Source: Bizionia sp. M204 (GTDB taxonomy: Bacteria; Bacteroidota; Bacteroidia; Flavobacteriales; Flavobacteriaceae). Taken from it: 64,000 nucleotides of DNA. Below the pieces are notes generated by a model, which saw only the letters and a program-made list of their open reading frames with translations, was not told the origin of the DNA and ran no database searches. Where the stretch lies: NCBI RefSeq assembly GCF_023205095.1, contig NZ_CP046242.1, forward strand, positions 1,043,001 to 1,107,000, written 5' to 3'. Numbering within the stretch: the first letter of the stretch is position 1; each line of letters begins with the position of its first letter. Shown here piece after piece: positions 18,611-28,324 of the stretch. A program made the translations under genes and the position numbers.

Positions 18611-18867
18611 CCACAATTAACTTGTACATAATCATCACCGATATATGTCTAAAAACGTTATATCTATGATTATTCGAGATATTTCAAAGCGTTATTGATT
18701 CACAAAACCACAATTAACTTGTACATAATCATCACCGATATAAGTCTAAAAACGTTATATCTATGATTATTCCAGATATTTCAAAGCTTTATTGATTCAC
18801 AAAACCACAATTAACTTGTACATAATCATCATCGATATAAGTCAGAATACATTATATCTATGATTAT
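18611..18867. repeat. 97-bp tandem repeat (2.65 copies), each with an imperfect hairpin
   Basis: Copies start at 18611, 18708 and 18805, each with CCACAATTAACTTGTACATA; the third diverges after about 63 bp. Each unit keeps arms ATAATCAT..GATATA and TATATC.ATGATTAT, giving hairpins at 18628-18673, 18725-18770 and 18822-18867 with about 14-15 paired bases. In copy 3 most substitutions fall in the loop or bulge and leave the stem intact. The flanks 18439-18610 and 18868-18987 show no gene. Function unknown: possibly a structured RNA, a protein-binding array or expanded extragenic palindromes. Confidence 0.85.
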
Positions 18868-18987
18868 GTCAAATACCGCGAAAAGCGCTATTTCGTTAAT
18901 TGTTATATTTTGTTCTATAATTTATATTATGTAAAATAGAAATTTACAAGAATTAGGGATGCCCATCAGAACACCCCTTTTTTTAGG

Positions 18988-20037
18988 TTATTTCAAACTA
19001 GCCATGTCAATTACAAAACGGTATTTCACATCGTTTTTTGTCACACGCTCATAAGCTTCATTGATATTTTGCATGTCTATCACTTCAATATCCGAAACAA
19101 TATCATGTTCACCACAAAAATCTAACATCTCTTGGGTTTCTTTAATCCCACCAATTAAGGATCCAGCAACACGTTTCCGGCCCATAACCAGACTACCGCC
19201 ATGAAATTCGCGCATATTTTCAATAGCACCAACTAAAACCATCGTCGCATCAATTTTCAATAAACTCAAATACGGATCCATAGCGTGACCAACTGGAATG
19301 GTATTCAATATAAAATCGAAACTATTGGCATGTTGCTTCATCGTGTCTTGATCTTTTGAAATCAACACCTCATGAGCACCTAATCGTTCGGCATCATCCG
19401 CTTTATCTGGCGATGTGGTAATCATCACGACATGCGCTCCCAACGCATTAGCGAATTTCACGCCCATATGTCCAAGGCCGCCTAAACCAATAACACCTAC
19501 TTTATCACCTTTCTTTACCTTCCAATGGCGCAATGGCGACCAGGTGGTAATTCCAGCACAAAGCAATGGTGCTGCACCTTTTGGATCAATATTTTCTGGC
19601 ACACGCAGTACAAATTCTTGATTGCAAACCACAGATGTTGAATAACCTCCATAAGTTTGACCACCTAAATGTTTGTCTGGACTGTTGTAGGTGAATGTCG
19701 CACCATTTTCACAAAACTGCTCCAAATCATGCTCACAGCTGTTGCACGTTTGGCAGGAATCTACCATACAACCAACTCCAACTAATTCACCAACTTTAAA
19801 ATTTTTCACATCACTCCCAACGGCTGTAACACGACCTACAATTTCATGGCCAGGAACAACCGGATATGTGGAGCCTTTCCAATCGTTTCTAACGGTATGA
19901 ATATCCGAATGGCAAACACCACTATATAATATATCAATCTTGACATCGTTAGCTTGTAAGTCGCGACGTTCAATAGTCATTGGTTCTAAATTGGCTGTGG
20001 CACTTTTAGCTCCATAAGCTTTTACAGTTTCTTTCAT
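18988..20037 (-). CDS. Zinc-dependent NAD(P) alcohol dehydrogenase (YahK/CAD type)
   Basis: Medium-chain dehydrogenase/reductase of 349 residues that likely reduces aldehydes with NADPH. The catalytic zinc site is visible as GVCHSDIH (Cys/Asp/His) and PGHEIVG; the structural zinc site has four Cys in CMVDSCQTCNSCEHDLEQFC. The Rossmann motif is VGVIGLGGLGHMG. These features and length match the YahK/cinnamyl-alcohol dehydrogenase group. It lies 86 bp downstream of an old yellow enzyme on the same strand, which may give a two-gene aldehyde/enone detoxification unit. Confidence 0.9.
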   Translation of the reverse strand: MKETVKAYGAKSATANLEPMTIERRDLQANDVKIDILYSGVCHSDIHTVRNDWKGSTYPVVPGHEIVGRVTAVGSDVKNFKVGELVGVGCMVDSCQTCNSCEHDLEQFCENGATFTYNSPDKHLGGQTYGGYSTSVVCNQEFVLRVPENIDPKGAAPLLCAGITTWSPLRHWKVKKGDKVGVIGLGGLGHMGVKFANALGAHVVMITTSPDKADDAERLGAHEVLISKDQDTMKQHANSFDFILNTIPVGHAMDPYLSLLKIDATMVLVGAIENMREFHGGSLVMGRKRVAGSLIGGIKETQEMLDFCGEHDIVSDIEVIDMQNINEAYERVTKNDVKYRFVIDMASLK

Positions 20038-20123
20038 AGTGTTTATATATGTTTTATAATATTTTTTTGTGAATGGATAAGGTACTATTCAACAGACGAA
20101 CTTTTAAAATTCGTGTATTAAAC

Positions 20124-21224
20124 TTATGTTATTTTTTCATAATCGGTATAGCCCTTTTTACCAGTGGTATAAAATGTATCGGCATCCCACTCTGCTAATT
20201 CCAAGTTTTGCTCAAAACGCTCCACCAAATCCGGGTTTGAAACAAAGGGTTTTCCAATGGCGACTAAATCAGCATCACCACGTTCTAAAACCGCGTTACC
20301 ACTCGCCTGCTTAAAATTTGTGTTTATCATCAAAGTACCTTTATAAATCGGTCTGTATCGTTTGGCGATTTCTGTTTCGGCATAAGGCACGTCTGACACA
20401 TCATTAAAAGGTTCAGATAAATGCACATAAGCCAAGTCATAATCATTTAATTTGTTTATGATATAATCAAATGTGGGAAGCGTTTCTTCATCCACTGTCA
20501 CACCAAATATGTTGTGAGCTGAAGGATTAAAGCGGACTCCTACTCTATTTTCAGGCATAACCGATATGATAGCGTCCAGAACTTCAAAGAAAAAACGCGC
20601 TCGATTTTCAATACTGCCACCATAATTATCGGTTCTAATATTGGATGTTGTACTAAAAAACTGATGGAATAAATACCCGTTTGATGAATGTATTTCCACA
20701 CCATCAAACCCAGCATCCATGGCATTTTTTGCTGCATTCTTGAAATCTAATATGGTTTGATCAATATCGGCTTGTGTCATTGCTTTTGGCGTTACCGTAT
20801 CTTTAAAACCTGTTGGTGTAAAGGATTGCACCTTCGGATTAATAGCCGAAGGTGCTATTGGTAAATTGCCATTATGAAAATCAGGATGCGACATCCGACC
20901 CACATGCCATAATTGTATAAATATCTTACCACCTTCATCATGAACCGCTTTGGTAACCAGCTTCCACCCTGCTACTTGCTTTTGCGTATGGATTCCAGGC
21001 GTATGTATATAACCCACCGCTTGCTCTGAAACTTGTGAGCCTTCGGAAATAATTAATCCAGCCGAAGCACGTTGCGCATAATAAAGCGCATGCAAATCTT
21101 CTGTCGGAACTTTATCAGGATTGTCAGCACGACTTCGCGTCATGGGCGCCATAACTACGCGATTTTTCAAGGTAATATCGTTGTTGAGTTGATAAGGTTG
21201 GAGTAAAGCTTGTTTCTTGGTCAT
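20124..21224 (-). CDS. Alkene reductase, old yellow enzyme family (NemA-like)
   Basis: FMN-dependent ene-reductase of 366 residues that reduces activated C=C bonds or nitro compounds with NADPH. N-terminal LKNRVVMAPMTRSRA is the family hallmark; FIQLWHVGRMSHPD and GVEIHSSNGYLFHQFFS carry the substrate-binding His/Asn pair, and NRVGVRFNPS follows. A full-length TIM-barrel is present. A -7-like element lies upstream at 21258-21265. Confidence 0.9.
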   Translation of the reverse strand: MTKKQALLQPYQLNNDITLKNRVVMAPMTRSRADNPDKVPTEDLHALYYAQRASAGLIISEGSQVSEQAVGYIHTPGIHTQKQVAGWKLVTKAVHDEGGKIFIQLWHVGRMSHPDFHNGNLPIAPSAINPKVQSFTPTGFKDTVTPKAMTQADIDQTILDFKNAAKNAMDAGFDGVEIHSSNGYLFHQFFSTTSNIRTDNYGGSIENRARFFFEVLDAIISVMPENRVGVRFNPSAHNIFGVTVDEETLPTFDYIINKLNDYDLAYVHLSEPFNDVSDVPYAETEIAKRYRPIYKGTLMINTNFKQASGNAVLERGDADLVAIGKPFVSNPDLVERFEQNLELAEWDADTFYTTGKKGYTDYEKIT

Positions 21225-21257
21225 AAATGTCTTTTGAAGTTAAATAGTATTGTTTTA

Positions 21258-21265
21258 CAAAAATA
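21258..21265 (-). promoter_or_regulatory. -7 element TATTTTTG before the old yellow enzyme
   Basis: Exact TAnnTTTG match on the minus strand, 34 bp before the ATG; TTG candidates lie 14 and 27 bases upstream, both off the usual distance. The remaining gap to 21542 holds no convincing gene; a 16-codon ORF at 21415-21465 behind AGGAGATTATAAAT is too short to support. Confidence 0.35.
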
Positions 21266-21542
21266 CGAAGCAATTCACACAAATACCGATAACAAACAGG
21301 TGAAGCTTGTTAAACTTTCCTTAAGGTTTTTATAGACATATGACGTGTTTGCACATTCAAATAACCTAAAATCTCACGATAAAATTTTGATAGACCACAA
21401 TAGGAGATTATAAATATGACTTCGAAATCATCCAATATATCACGAATAAATACAATTAATTCATAGCATTAGAAAATGTCTGCCTATTTAAGTCTTAACC
21501 GTTCCGAAAGTATTCGGGACGATTTTAATTCCATTTAAACAA

Positions 21543-22853
21543 CTACAAAATCGTAATCCGAACCTTTTTCTTTTTCAAACGTGAATTAGTAGTTTTTTCA
21601 ACAACTGCATGGGCTTTCTTTTTTGGAACAGCCACAAAAGCACAGTCTTGCTTCAATTCTATAACACCTAATTCATGTTTTTCTAAATGGCCTTGTTTAA
21701 AGAGTAAACCTGCTATATCACCTTTTGAAATCTTATCTTTTCGTCCTCCAGAAACAAAGAGTGTTACCCAGTCGGATTCCAGCTTTTTAGGATTCCCCTT
21801 TAGTTTTAAAATTTGGTTGGTGTCAATAAATTCTGGTAAATATTCATCTTCCCATTGCAACACATACGCGGTTCCTTCAGCATTCATCCTGGCTGTTCGT
21901 CCATTTCTATGGGTGAATTCTTCTGCTTTTAAAGGTAATTGGTAGTGAATGATATAATTCAATTCCGGAATATCCAATCCACGAGCAGCCAAATCCGTAG
22001 CAATAATTATTTGATGGGTTCCATTTCTAAATTTAATTAAAGCACGCTCCCGATCTATTTGTTCTAAACCACCATAAAAGCAACCATGTGCAATATTCTG
22101 ACTGTTTAAAAAGTCGCTGACATATTGAATGGTATCCTTATAATTACAGAATATAATTCCGGGTTTATTGCCTATATCATAGAGTAAATCTAATAAAGTA
22201 TTGCGCTTGTCTTTTAGAGGCGAAATCACCTTTTTTATTTGAATATTGGATGCTTCCGAATCTGAATAATCAATCATCAATTCATTGGTGAGCCCAACGA
22301 AACTTGGTATTTTAACTCCTTGTGTAGCCGAAGTTAACACACGTTTTTCTATGTAAGGAAGGTGTTCAATAATCTCGCTCATTTCGGCTTCAAAACCAAT
22401 TTCTAACGATTTATCAAACTCATCTAACACCAAGGTTTTAATATCCTTAACTGAAAAGGTTTCTCTCCGTAAATGGTCAGCCACACGTCCTGGTGTCCCA
22501 ATCAGGATGGCTGGTGTATGAGTCAGTTCAATTTTATCTTTTGAAAAGTGCCTGCCACCATAAACGGCATTGGCTTTAAAACCGGTTCCCATTTCACGGA
22601 TTATTTGTTCAATTTGAATAGCCAATTCCCGAGATGGTACCAAAATTAGCAATTGCACGTTGGGACAATCCGCATCCAATTCCGCCAACGTAGGTAATAA
22701 AAAAGCCACTGTTTTACCAGTTCCTGTTGGCGACAAAAGCACAGTGTTTTCAGCATTAGCAATGGCTAACAAAGCCTCTTCCTGCATGTCATTAAGTTTA
22801 GTAATATGCAATTTTGCTAATATGTCTTGTTGTGCTTTTATGGAATTGGCCAT
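21543..22853 (-). CDS. DbpA-like DEAD-box RNA helicase
   Basis: RNA helicase of 436 residues. Motif I is SPTGTGKT; motif II reads DEFD (LVLDEFDKS) in place of DEAD, a variant I recall from the Bacteroidota homologues; SATQG is motif III, ATDLAARGLD motif V and HRNGRTARM motif VI. The last 75 residues match the DbpA RNA-binding domain pattern (WVTLFVSGGRKDKISKGDIA then LGVIELKQDCAFVAVPKKKA), which targets 23S rRNA helix 92 in DbpA. A role in large-subunit assembly is inferred. A -7 element (22876-22883) lies just upstream. Confidence 0.9.
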   Translation of the reverse strand: MANSIKAQQDILAKLHITKLNDMQEEALLAIANAENTVLLSPTGTGKTVAFLLPTLAELDADCPNVQLLILVPSRELAIQIEQIIREMGTGFKANAVYGGRHFSKDKIELTHTPAILIGTPGRVADHLRRETFSVKDIKTLVLDEFDKSLEIGFEAEMSEIIEHLPYIEKRVLTSATQGVKIPSFVGLTNELMIDYSDSEASNIQIKKVISPLKDKRNTLLDLLYDIGNKPGIIFCNYKDTIQYVSDFLNSQNIAHGCFYGGLEQIDRERALIKFRNGTHQIIIATDLAARGLDIPELNYIIHYQLPLKAEEFTHRNGRTARMNAEGTAYVLQWEDEYLPEFIDTNQILKLKGNPKKLESDWVTLFVSGGRKDKISKGDIAGLLFKQGHLEKHELGVIELKQDCAFVAVPKKKAHAVVEKTTNSRLKKKKVRITIL

Positions 22854-22875
22854 AGTGATCTTCTATTTAGAGCGC

Positions 22876-22883
22876 CAAAGATA
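22876..22883 (-). promoter_or_regulatory. -7 element TATCTTTG before the DbpA-like helicase
   Basis: Exact TAnnTTTG match on the minus strand, 23 bp before the ATG. No TTG at the -33 distance. Confidence 0.4.
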
Positions 22884-23146
22884 ATGACTGTTAAATTGGT
22901 TATGGAATTTAATAGAAAAGAATTAATAACAGTTTAATTATCCATCTCTCTAGATTGTGCTTTTGTTCTATTAATTTCCCTTTGAATATCAGGCGGATAG
23001 GTGTTTGGGTGAAATTATAACACGACATCTAAACTCTAACAAAATTTTATGATTTTATATTGATTTATTTTTTATTTTCGGACGTCGCAAAAATAATATT
23101 TTGCAAATTTTAACGTTAACAGGTTTTTAATAGCACAAAGTAACCT

Positions 23147-24052
23147 ATGAAATCATTTTTTGCCCTTATTTGTTTGTGCCTAGCTTCCAATAGCTTTGGC
23201 CAAATTATAAACTCTGGGGACCCATCTCCAAACCTTCTTAATTTTGTGGCCAGTAGTCACGATTTATTAGAAACCTATGAAGTTGAAGAAGCTGAAGACG
23301 CTGTTGATATTACAACAGATTATTGGGATACGAGTAAAATTCGAGTTGATTACGGCAAGGACATCAAATTTCCTATTCATTTACAATTTAATAATTCTAA
23401 TTACGCCTCTCCTATTTCTAAAAATAAAGTAATTACCTCCCGCTATGGTTGGCGGAAAGGACGTGCTCATAAAGGTATTGATATTGATTTAGTAACGGGC
23501 GATAGCCTTTTTGCCATGTTTGATGGTGTGGTTCGTTTTGCCAATTATAGTTCAGGTCATGGTCGTTCGGTTGTGGTTCGTCATTTTAATGGTTTGGAAA
23601 CGGCTTATGCACATTTATCGAGCTATGGTGTAAAAGAAAATGATTCCGTTGTTGCTGGTAGTTATTTAGGAAAAGGTGGTACTTCTGGAAATGCTCGTGG
23701 TAGTCATTTACATTTAGAAGTAAGCTATCAGGGAATTCAAATTAACCCAGAATATTTATTGCAATTTAACGACTCAAACGAAGTTCTTAATAATGAAATT
23801 TGGATTACACGTGATATGACACGTCCAGAATTACACAATAGCAAGCGTAAAGGTACGATAGATGTTCCAACTACAGAATCGGAAGCAATAGCGTTGGCAA
23901 ACAAGCCAAAAACTGTTTATATTGTAAAGCGCGGGGATACTTTATCTCGCATTTCTTCTAGAAATAATATGAGTTTAGCAGCTTTGTGTAAATTAAATGG
24001 GATTAATAAAAATGCGACGTTAAAAATTGGTCAGAAATTGATTGTTATTTAA
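23147..24052 (+). CDS. Secreted M23 metallopeptidase with C-terminal LysM
   Basis: Peptidoglycan-binding endopeptidase of 301 residues. Signal peptide MKSFFALICLCLASNSFGQ. The M23 domain has SRYGWRKGRAHKGIDID (zinc His and Asp), TAYAHLS and HLHLEVSY (catalytic and zinc His). A LysM motif ends the protein (YIVKRGDTLSRISSRNNMSL), which would hold it on peptidoglycan. All zinc-site residues appear present, so it is probably active in cross-link cleavage during growth. It is single, and convergent with the next gene. Confidence 0.92.
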   Translation: MKSFFALICLCLASNSFGQIINSGDPSPNLLNFVASSHDLLETYEVEEAEDAVDITTDYWDTSKIRVDYGKDIKFPIHLQFNNSNYASPISKNKVITSRYGWRKGRAHKGIDIDLVTGDSLFAMFDGVVRFANYSSGHGRSVVVRHFNGLETAYAHLSSYGVKENDSVVAGSYLGKGGTSGNARGSHLHLEVSYQGIQINPEYLLQFNDSNEVLNNEIWITRDMTRPELHNSKRKGTIDVPTTESEAIALANKPKTVYIVKRGDTLSRISSRNNMSLAALCKLNGINKNATLKIGQKLIVI

Positions 24053-24064
24053 GGTGAAAAATAA

Positions 24065-24096
24065 GAGGTGTACTTTTTAAAAAGGGATTACACCTC
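24065..24096 (-). terminator. Intrinsic terminator between convergent genes
   Basis: GAGGTGTA (24065-24072) and TACACCTC (24089-24096) form a perfect 8-bp stem. On the minus strand the stem is followed by TTATTTTTC, a usable T tract for the gene at 24122-24637; on the plus strand the tail is poor. Confidence 0.6.
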
Positions 24097-24121
24097 CAAT
24101 TATTCACCGCTAAAATCTTGA

Positions 24122-24637
24122 TTACAAATCCAAAAGAACTGTTTTTGTTTTTCTACCATTCTTAAGTACCACACGATATTTTATTTCAGTATCTACATCT
24201 TTATTGTATTGAATATTACAATACACCTCATTTAAGGAATAGCCTGGATTGGCTTTAATTATTTCAGAACTCAATACAAATGGTAATTTGATGTTTTGAT
24301 ACTGTTCATGACACTTTAAAAGGGTTCCATTTTTATCATAGACAGCCAACAAGTTGTTTTTTCCTTCCTTAAAATTCACTGTGTATGTGGTTGCGCTTTT
24401 CGAATTATAAACGTTATGTGCCTTGATATCATAGTTAGCTACAAGATCTTGAAGCTTTAATACTTTTTTAGATATATCAAAGTCATTCATAGTGGTTAAA
24501 TAATCCATATTCTTAACCATTTTAATAGTTTCAGAATGGTTTGTTGGGTTGGGTGTTGCTAAAAGCGCTAAATCATTTTGAGCAATCATTAGGTTGGTAA
24601 AGCCTAGAAATAGTAAACCAATTACATACGTTTTCAT
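24122..24637 (-). CDS. Secreted protein of unknown function (171 aa)
   Basis: Signal peptide MKTYVIGLLFLGFTNLMIAQ. The body has no catalytic motif that I recognise. The segment YTVNFKEGKNNLLAVYDKNG and the nearby IKANPGYSLNEVYCNIQYN resemble the beta-rich PepSY-like/YcfM-type periplasmic repeats common in Bacteroidota, but this is a weak resemblance. It is preceded by a 194-bp gap after the TPR regulator on the same strand and followed by a terminator hairpin. Confidence 0.65.
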   Translation of the reverse strand: MKTYVIGLLFLGFTNLMIAQNDLALLATPNPTNHSETIKMVKNMDYLTTMNDFDISKKVLKLQDLVANYDIKAHNVYNSKSATTYTVNFKEGKNNLLAVYDKNGTLLKCHEQYQNIKLPFVLSSEIIKANPGYSLNEVYCNIQYNKDVDTEIKYRVVLKNGRKTKTVLLDL

Positions 24638-24831
24638 AATACTAAAGTTTTATAAGGTTATACAAATGTTGCTACTAATTAGGAACCTTTTTTTAACTGG
24701 AACTAAAGTATAAGATAAAAACGTACAGAACCAAATATGCATATAGACAGGTAATGTACAAGCAATAGACATTTGATAGACAAGTGCGTTATTCGAGTCT
24801 AAATAATTTTAATTTGTTGTTTTTTAAGTAG

Positions 24832-26586
24832 TTACATGTTTTGAATAAAACTGTCTAAATCTTCATTTACTGAAAGATCTAATTTTTTTCGTAACCGATA
24901 CCGACTGGTATTTAAAGAAGCTAGTGTAATATTTTGAAGTGTCGCTATACTTCTACTGTCCATTTTTAGACGAATTAGTGAACACAACCGTATTTCATTT
25001 TTACTTAAATTAGTAAATAATCCGTTAAGTTTACTATAAAAGGCATCACTTAATTTATCTAGTTTTTCATAGAACTCGTGAGTGTTAGTATCAAAGGTAA
25101 TCTTGTTTTGTATATCCTGTTCTAAATGCGCTAATAAGGCTTTTTTACCTTCGGAAGGCGCTTCCATTATTATTTCTAATTTATTTGCCAAATCTTGAGC
25201 CCATTCTTGGTTTTGGGTCAGATTGATAGCAAAATCAGATAGGTCACGTTGTTTAGACTCAATTTCAGATTGTAAGTTTTCATTGTTTACACGTGAAATT
25301 TCTAATTTCTGTTCGGCTAAAAGTTGTTTGTTTTTCGCATTAATTATGTGTTGGCGTCTGCGTAAGAATAAAGACAGTAATAAAATTAAAATTATGGATG
25401 ATGATAAAGTTACAATCCATAGTTTAGACCGTTGACTTTGAATTTTATTCTCTTTCTCTATTCTGTCAATTTTAAAATTTAGTGCAACTCGATCTAGAGA
25501 TATGGTGTTCAGCTCATCTTGCCATCTTTGATCAGCAAGCTTGGAGAGTGTAGATAAACTATCTGAAAGTTTTCGAAATCTGTTTGCAACTTCCAAAGCT
25601 TCTTTAAATTTTTCTTGTTTCGTATACAATTCTTGTTCTGCACCTAGGATTTGTAATTGAGATTGACTTTGAATATGGTTGTTAAATGATGGACCTGATA
25701 AGGTTTTAAGAAGTTTATTAAATGTTTCTTCTGCTTCATTTAGCTTTTTTAGTTTTATTTCTGTTTCCACTTGTTGAACTCCAGCGCTTATAAGACGTGA
25801 AACATCAAATTGGTTTGATCTTTCATTTTTAATATTACTATACAAATTGAAATTTTCCCGATATAAAGGCAATGCCATTTCAGGTTGTTTCCTGTCTATA
25901 TAAATATCCGCAATATTATCACGAATACTACCAAGTAAGGTGTGCTTTGGGAATTTTTCTTTCGTTAGTAAATACGCTTTATTGAAATAAACTAATGCGG
26001 AATCTAAATCCTTTTTGTGCCAATAAAAAAACAGCCCATAATTATTAAATGCCGACGGCTTAGTTATAATATCATAATCTTTAATAAAGGCTATGTTTTT
26101 TTTATGTTGTAATGCAGCGCTATCTAATTGACCAATTCGCGCATAATTATCGGCTTGTATACCATAAGAATACGTAATTATTTCAACTAAATTATACTTT
26201 TCTTCAGGAGATAACTTTTTGAAATTCGCATCGTAATACTCGAAAAACGCCTTATACCATTTTATGGATTCTTCAGGAAATCCAATTTCACGAAACCAGT
26301 TCCCGGAATGCAAATAGCTCTGCATTTTAAAAAGATAATGGTCTTCAATAAATGGTAATAAGTCCAACCGTTTATAATGTTGCAACAAATACGTTTGAAG
26401 TTGTTGTTCCGTAAAAGATTCACGTCTGTATGTTTTGAATTCATTTTCAGGAAATGATTCAGACATAGTAGCTGTTATGCTCTGGTATTTTTTTAAAGCT
26501 TCATCACTAGTCAAGTTAATTTGAGCACTGCATTTTAAAGATAAAGCTATGCTTACTATAAAAAACAATTGTCTTAAGCGTATCAC
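24832..26586 (-). CDS. TPR-containing transmembrane regulator with LuxR-like HTH
   Basis: A 584-residue membrane regulator. It has a signal peptide (LFFIVSIALSLKCSAQ), TPR-like helical repeats from about 30 to 340, a membrane helix (LWIVTLSSSIILILLLSLFLRRR), then a coiled coil and a C-terminal helix-turn-helix (NEIRLCSLIRLKMDSRSIAT followed by TSRYRLRKKLDLS). This architecture is frequent in Bacteroidota and is thought to convert periplasmic protein-protein sensing into DNA binding. The target is unknown; a -7 element TATATTTG lies at 26622-26615. Confidence 0.88.
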   Translation of the reverse strand: MIRLRQLFFIVSIALSLKCSAQINLTSDEALKKYQSITATMSESFPENEFKTYRRESFTEQQLQTYLLQHYKRLDLLPFIEDHYLFKMQSYLHSGNWFREIGFPEESIKWYKAFFEYYDANFKKLSPEEKYNLVEIITYSYGIQADNYARIGQLDSAALQHKKNIAFIKDYDIITKPSAFNNYGLFFYWHKKDLDSALVYFNKAYLLTKEKFPKHTLLGSIRDNIADIYIDRKQPEMALPLYRENFNLYSNIKNERSNQFDVSRLISAGVQQVETEIKLKKLNEAEETFNKLLKTLSGPSFNNHIQSQSQLQILGAEQELYTKQEKFKEALEVANRFRKLSDSLSTLSKLADQRWQDELNTISLDRVALNFKIDRIEKENKIQSQRSKLWIVTLSSSIILILLLSLFLRRRQHIINAKNKQLLAEQKLEISRVNNENLQSEIESKQRDLSDFAINLTQNQEWAQDLANKLEIIMEAPSEGKKALLAHLEQDIQNKITFDTNTHEFYEKLDKLSDAFYSKLNGLFTNLSKNEIRLCSLIRLKMDSRSIATLQNITLASLNTSRYRLRKKLDLSVNEDLDSFIQNM

Positions 26587-26614
26587 TAGATAAAAGGTAA
26601 TTGGTTAGTTTACT

Positions 26615-26622
26615 CAAATATA
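26615..26622 (-). promoter_or_regulatory. -7 element TATATTTG before the TPR regulator
   Basis: Exact TAnnTTTG match on the minus strand, 29 bp before the ATG; no TTG at the -33 distance. Confidence 0.4.
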
Positions 26623-26666
26623 CAGATTTATAAGAACTAATGTTTTAAAGTATTGAAAATGTGATG

Positions 26667-27695
26667 TTAATAGTATTTTTTGCGTAACCAAAACGCGACA
26701 CGAACCAGTAAAATCAATGCAGGAACTTCTATCAGTGGTCCAACCACACCTGTAAACGCCTGGCCAGAATTAATTCCAAAAACAGCAATAGCTACAGCTA
26801 TGGCTAACTCAAAATTATTACCAGCTGCAGTAAAGGATATAGCTGTATTGGTGGTATACGATGCACCAACTGCTTTGCTCACAAAAAAGCTGATTAAAAA
26901 CATAATCACGAAATAGATCACCAATGGAATTCCTATAATAATGATATCGAATGGAATGGTTAAAATCATTTCACCTTTTAGAGAGAACATTAGTATTATA
27001 GTAAATAATAAAGCTATCAAGGTCATTGGTGAAATAGTTGGAATAAATGTTTCATTATACCACTTCTCACCTTTTAAAGGAACCAAAATTAAGCGACTTA
27101 AAATTCCTAAAGCAAAAGGAATTCCTAAATATATTAGTACACTTTCTGCTATAGTTGCAATAGAAAGATCAACAATAGCACCTTCAAAACCAAAATAAGG
27201 TGGTAAAACAGTAATAAATAACCAAGCATAGAAGCTATAAGCAAACACTTGAAATATACTGTTTAAAGCTACCAAGCCCGCACCATATTCGCTGCTTCCT
27301 TCCGCAAGGTCATTCCAAACTAGTACCATGGCAATGCAACGCGCAAGTCCAATAAGAATAAGGCCTACCATATATTCAGGGTAATCCTGCAGAAAGGTAA
27401 TAGCTAGCACGAACATTAAAATGGGGCCAATAATCCAATTAAGAAATAGAGAAATAGATAATACTTTGACGTCTTTAAAAACAGCCGGTAAAAGCTTATA
27501 ATTAACTTTAGCCAACGGTGGATACATCATTAAAATTAACCCAATAGCAATTGGATAATTGGTAACGCCATGGCTTAATTGATTTAGAGAGTTTGGGATA
27601 GCTGGAATCAGGGTACCAATAGCCACACCGAACAGCATGGCTAAAAAGATCCAAAGTGTTAAATAGCTATCAAAAAAGGATAATTTTTTAGTCAT
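26667..27695 (-). CDS. arsB: ACR3-type arsenite efflux transporter
   Basis: Integral membrane protein of 342 residues with about ten hydrophobic helices. ACR3/BASS-family segments include [17 protein letters not shown] with the functional Cys, [18 protein letters not shown] and [20 protein letters not shown]. It exports arsenite by proton-motive force. It is the last gene of the arsR-DUF6428-arsC-ACR3 operon and overlaps the arsC gene by 8 bp. Confidence 0.93.
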   Translation of the reverse strand: MTKKLSFFDSYLTLWIFLAMLFGVAIGTLIPAIPNSLNQLSHGVTNYPIAIGLILMMYPPLAKVNYKLLPAVFKDVKVLSISLFLNWIIGPILMFVLAITFLQDYPEYMVGLILIGLARCIAMVLVWNDLAEGSSEYGAGLVALNSIFQVFAYSFYAWLFITVLPPYFGFEGAIVDLSIATIAESVLIYLGIPFALGILSRLILVPLKGEKWYNETFIPTISPMTLIALLFTIILMFSLKGEMILTIPFDIIIIGIPLVIYFVIMFLISFFVSKAVGASYTTNTAISFTAAGNNFELAIAVAIAVFGINSGQAFTGVVGPLIEVPALILLVRVAFWLRKKYY

Positions 27696-28308
27696 TTGTT
27701 TTTATTTGAGAAAACACATAAAATAATTCAGAGGCAATTTGAAGACTTCGTTCCAAATATTTTTCCTTTTGCATCGGCGTGTTATCAAAAGCCTTTGGGT
27801 CTTCATATGTAATGGGAATACGTTGTTCTGCGCCTGCAATAAATGGACAACCTACGTCCGCTTGCGAACATGTTAAAATAGCGGCAAATTCAGATTCTGG
27901 ATTAAAGGTATTGTCATAGGTTTTAGAAAATGCAATTATAGCGGGTTCATTTTTCGCATATTTCATACTGTAAATAGGATTGTCGTGTTCAGTTAGGTGT
28001 TGAATATCAAAGCCTTGATTAATCAATGTATCAATTACAACAGGAAAAACGGCGGTTGCTTCGGTCCCACCTGAATAACAAGTTATATTTGTTATTCCAA
28101 AATAATGCGCTAAAGCTTGAGCCCATATTTGGGATAAATGACTCCTTCGGGAATTATGGGTGCATATAAAATTTAATCTAATTGCTTGTTTTGCAATGTG
28201 TTTATGTTGTATGAAATTAATCAAAGGTTTAATTGTTTCCTGTCGTTCACGACTAATAGAATTCTCTTGTAAACTCGTAATTGTGGCTTTTAACTTTGTA
28301 TTCATCAT
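27688..28308 (-). CDS. Arsenate reductase-like low-molecular-weight phosphatase family protein
   Basis: A 206-residue protein with an LMW-PTP/ArsC fold. The P-loop is [18 protein letters not shown] (CxxNSxRS with the nucleophilic Cys); further Cys residues are in [12 protein letters not shown]. It is expected to reduce arsenate to arsenite for the efflux pump encoded next. It is longer than thioredoxin-coupled ArsC (about 130-140) because of an N-terminal extension of about 40 residues, a form I recall from flavobacterial ars operons. Confidence 0.88.
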   Translation of the reverse strand: MMNTKLKATITSLQENSISRERQETIKPLINFIQHKHIAKQAIRLNFICTHNSRRSHLSQIWAQALAHYFGITNITCYSGGTEATAVFPVVIDTLINQGFDIQHLTEHDNPIYSMKYAKNEPAIIAFSKTYDNTFNPESEFAAILTCSQADVGCPFIAGAEQRIPITYEDPKAFDNTPMQKEKYLERSLQIASELFYVFSQIKTND

Positions 28309-28324
28309 TACTATTTATATAGGT

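Noticed and set aside
18611-18867. Type III toxin-antitoxin RNA repeats or CRISPR array
   Set aside because: Period is 97 bp with fewer than three units and no spacers, longer than ToxI-type repeats, and no ToxN-like toxin or cas gene follows.
18950-18987. Terminator before the alcohol dehydrogenase stop on the plus strand
   Set aside because: The GGGATG/CACCCC stem has a mismatch and faces away from the gene; there is no known plus-strand transcript to end, so support is too weak.
21415-21465. 16-codon ORF behind an AGGAG-like site
   Set aside because: Too short, with no conserved feature or terminator to support it.
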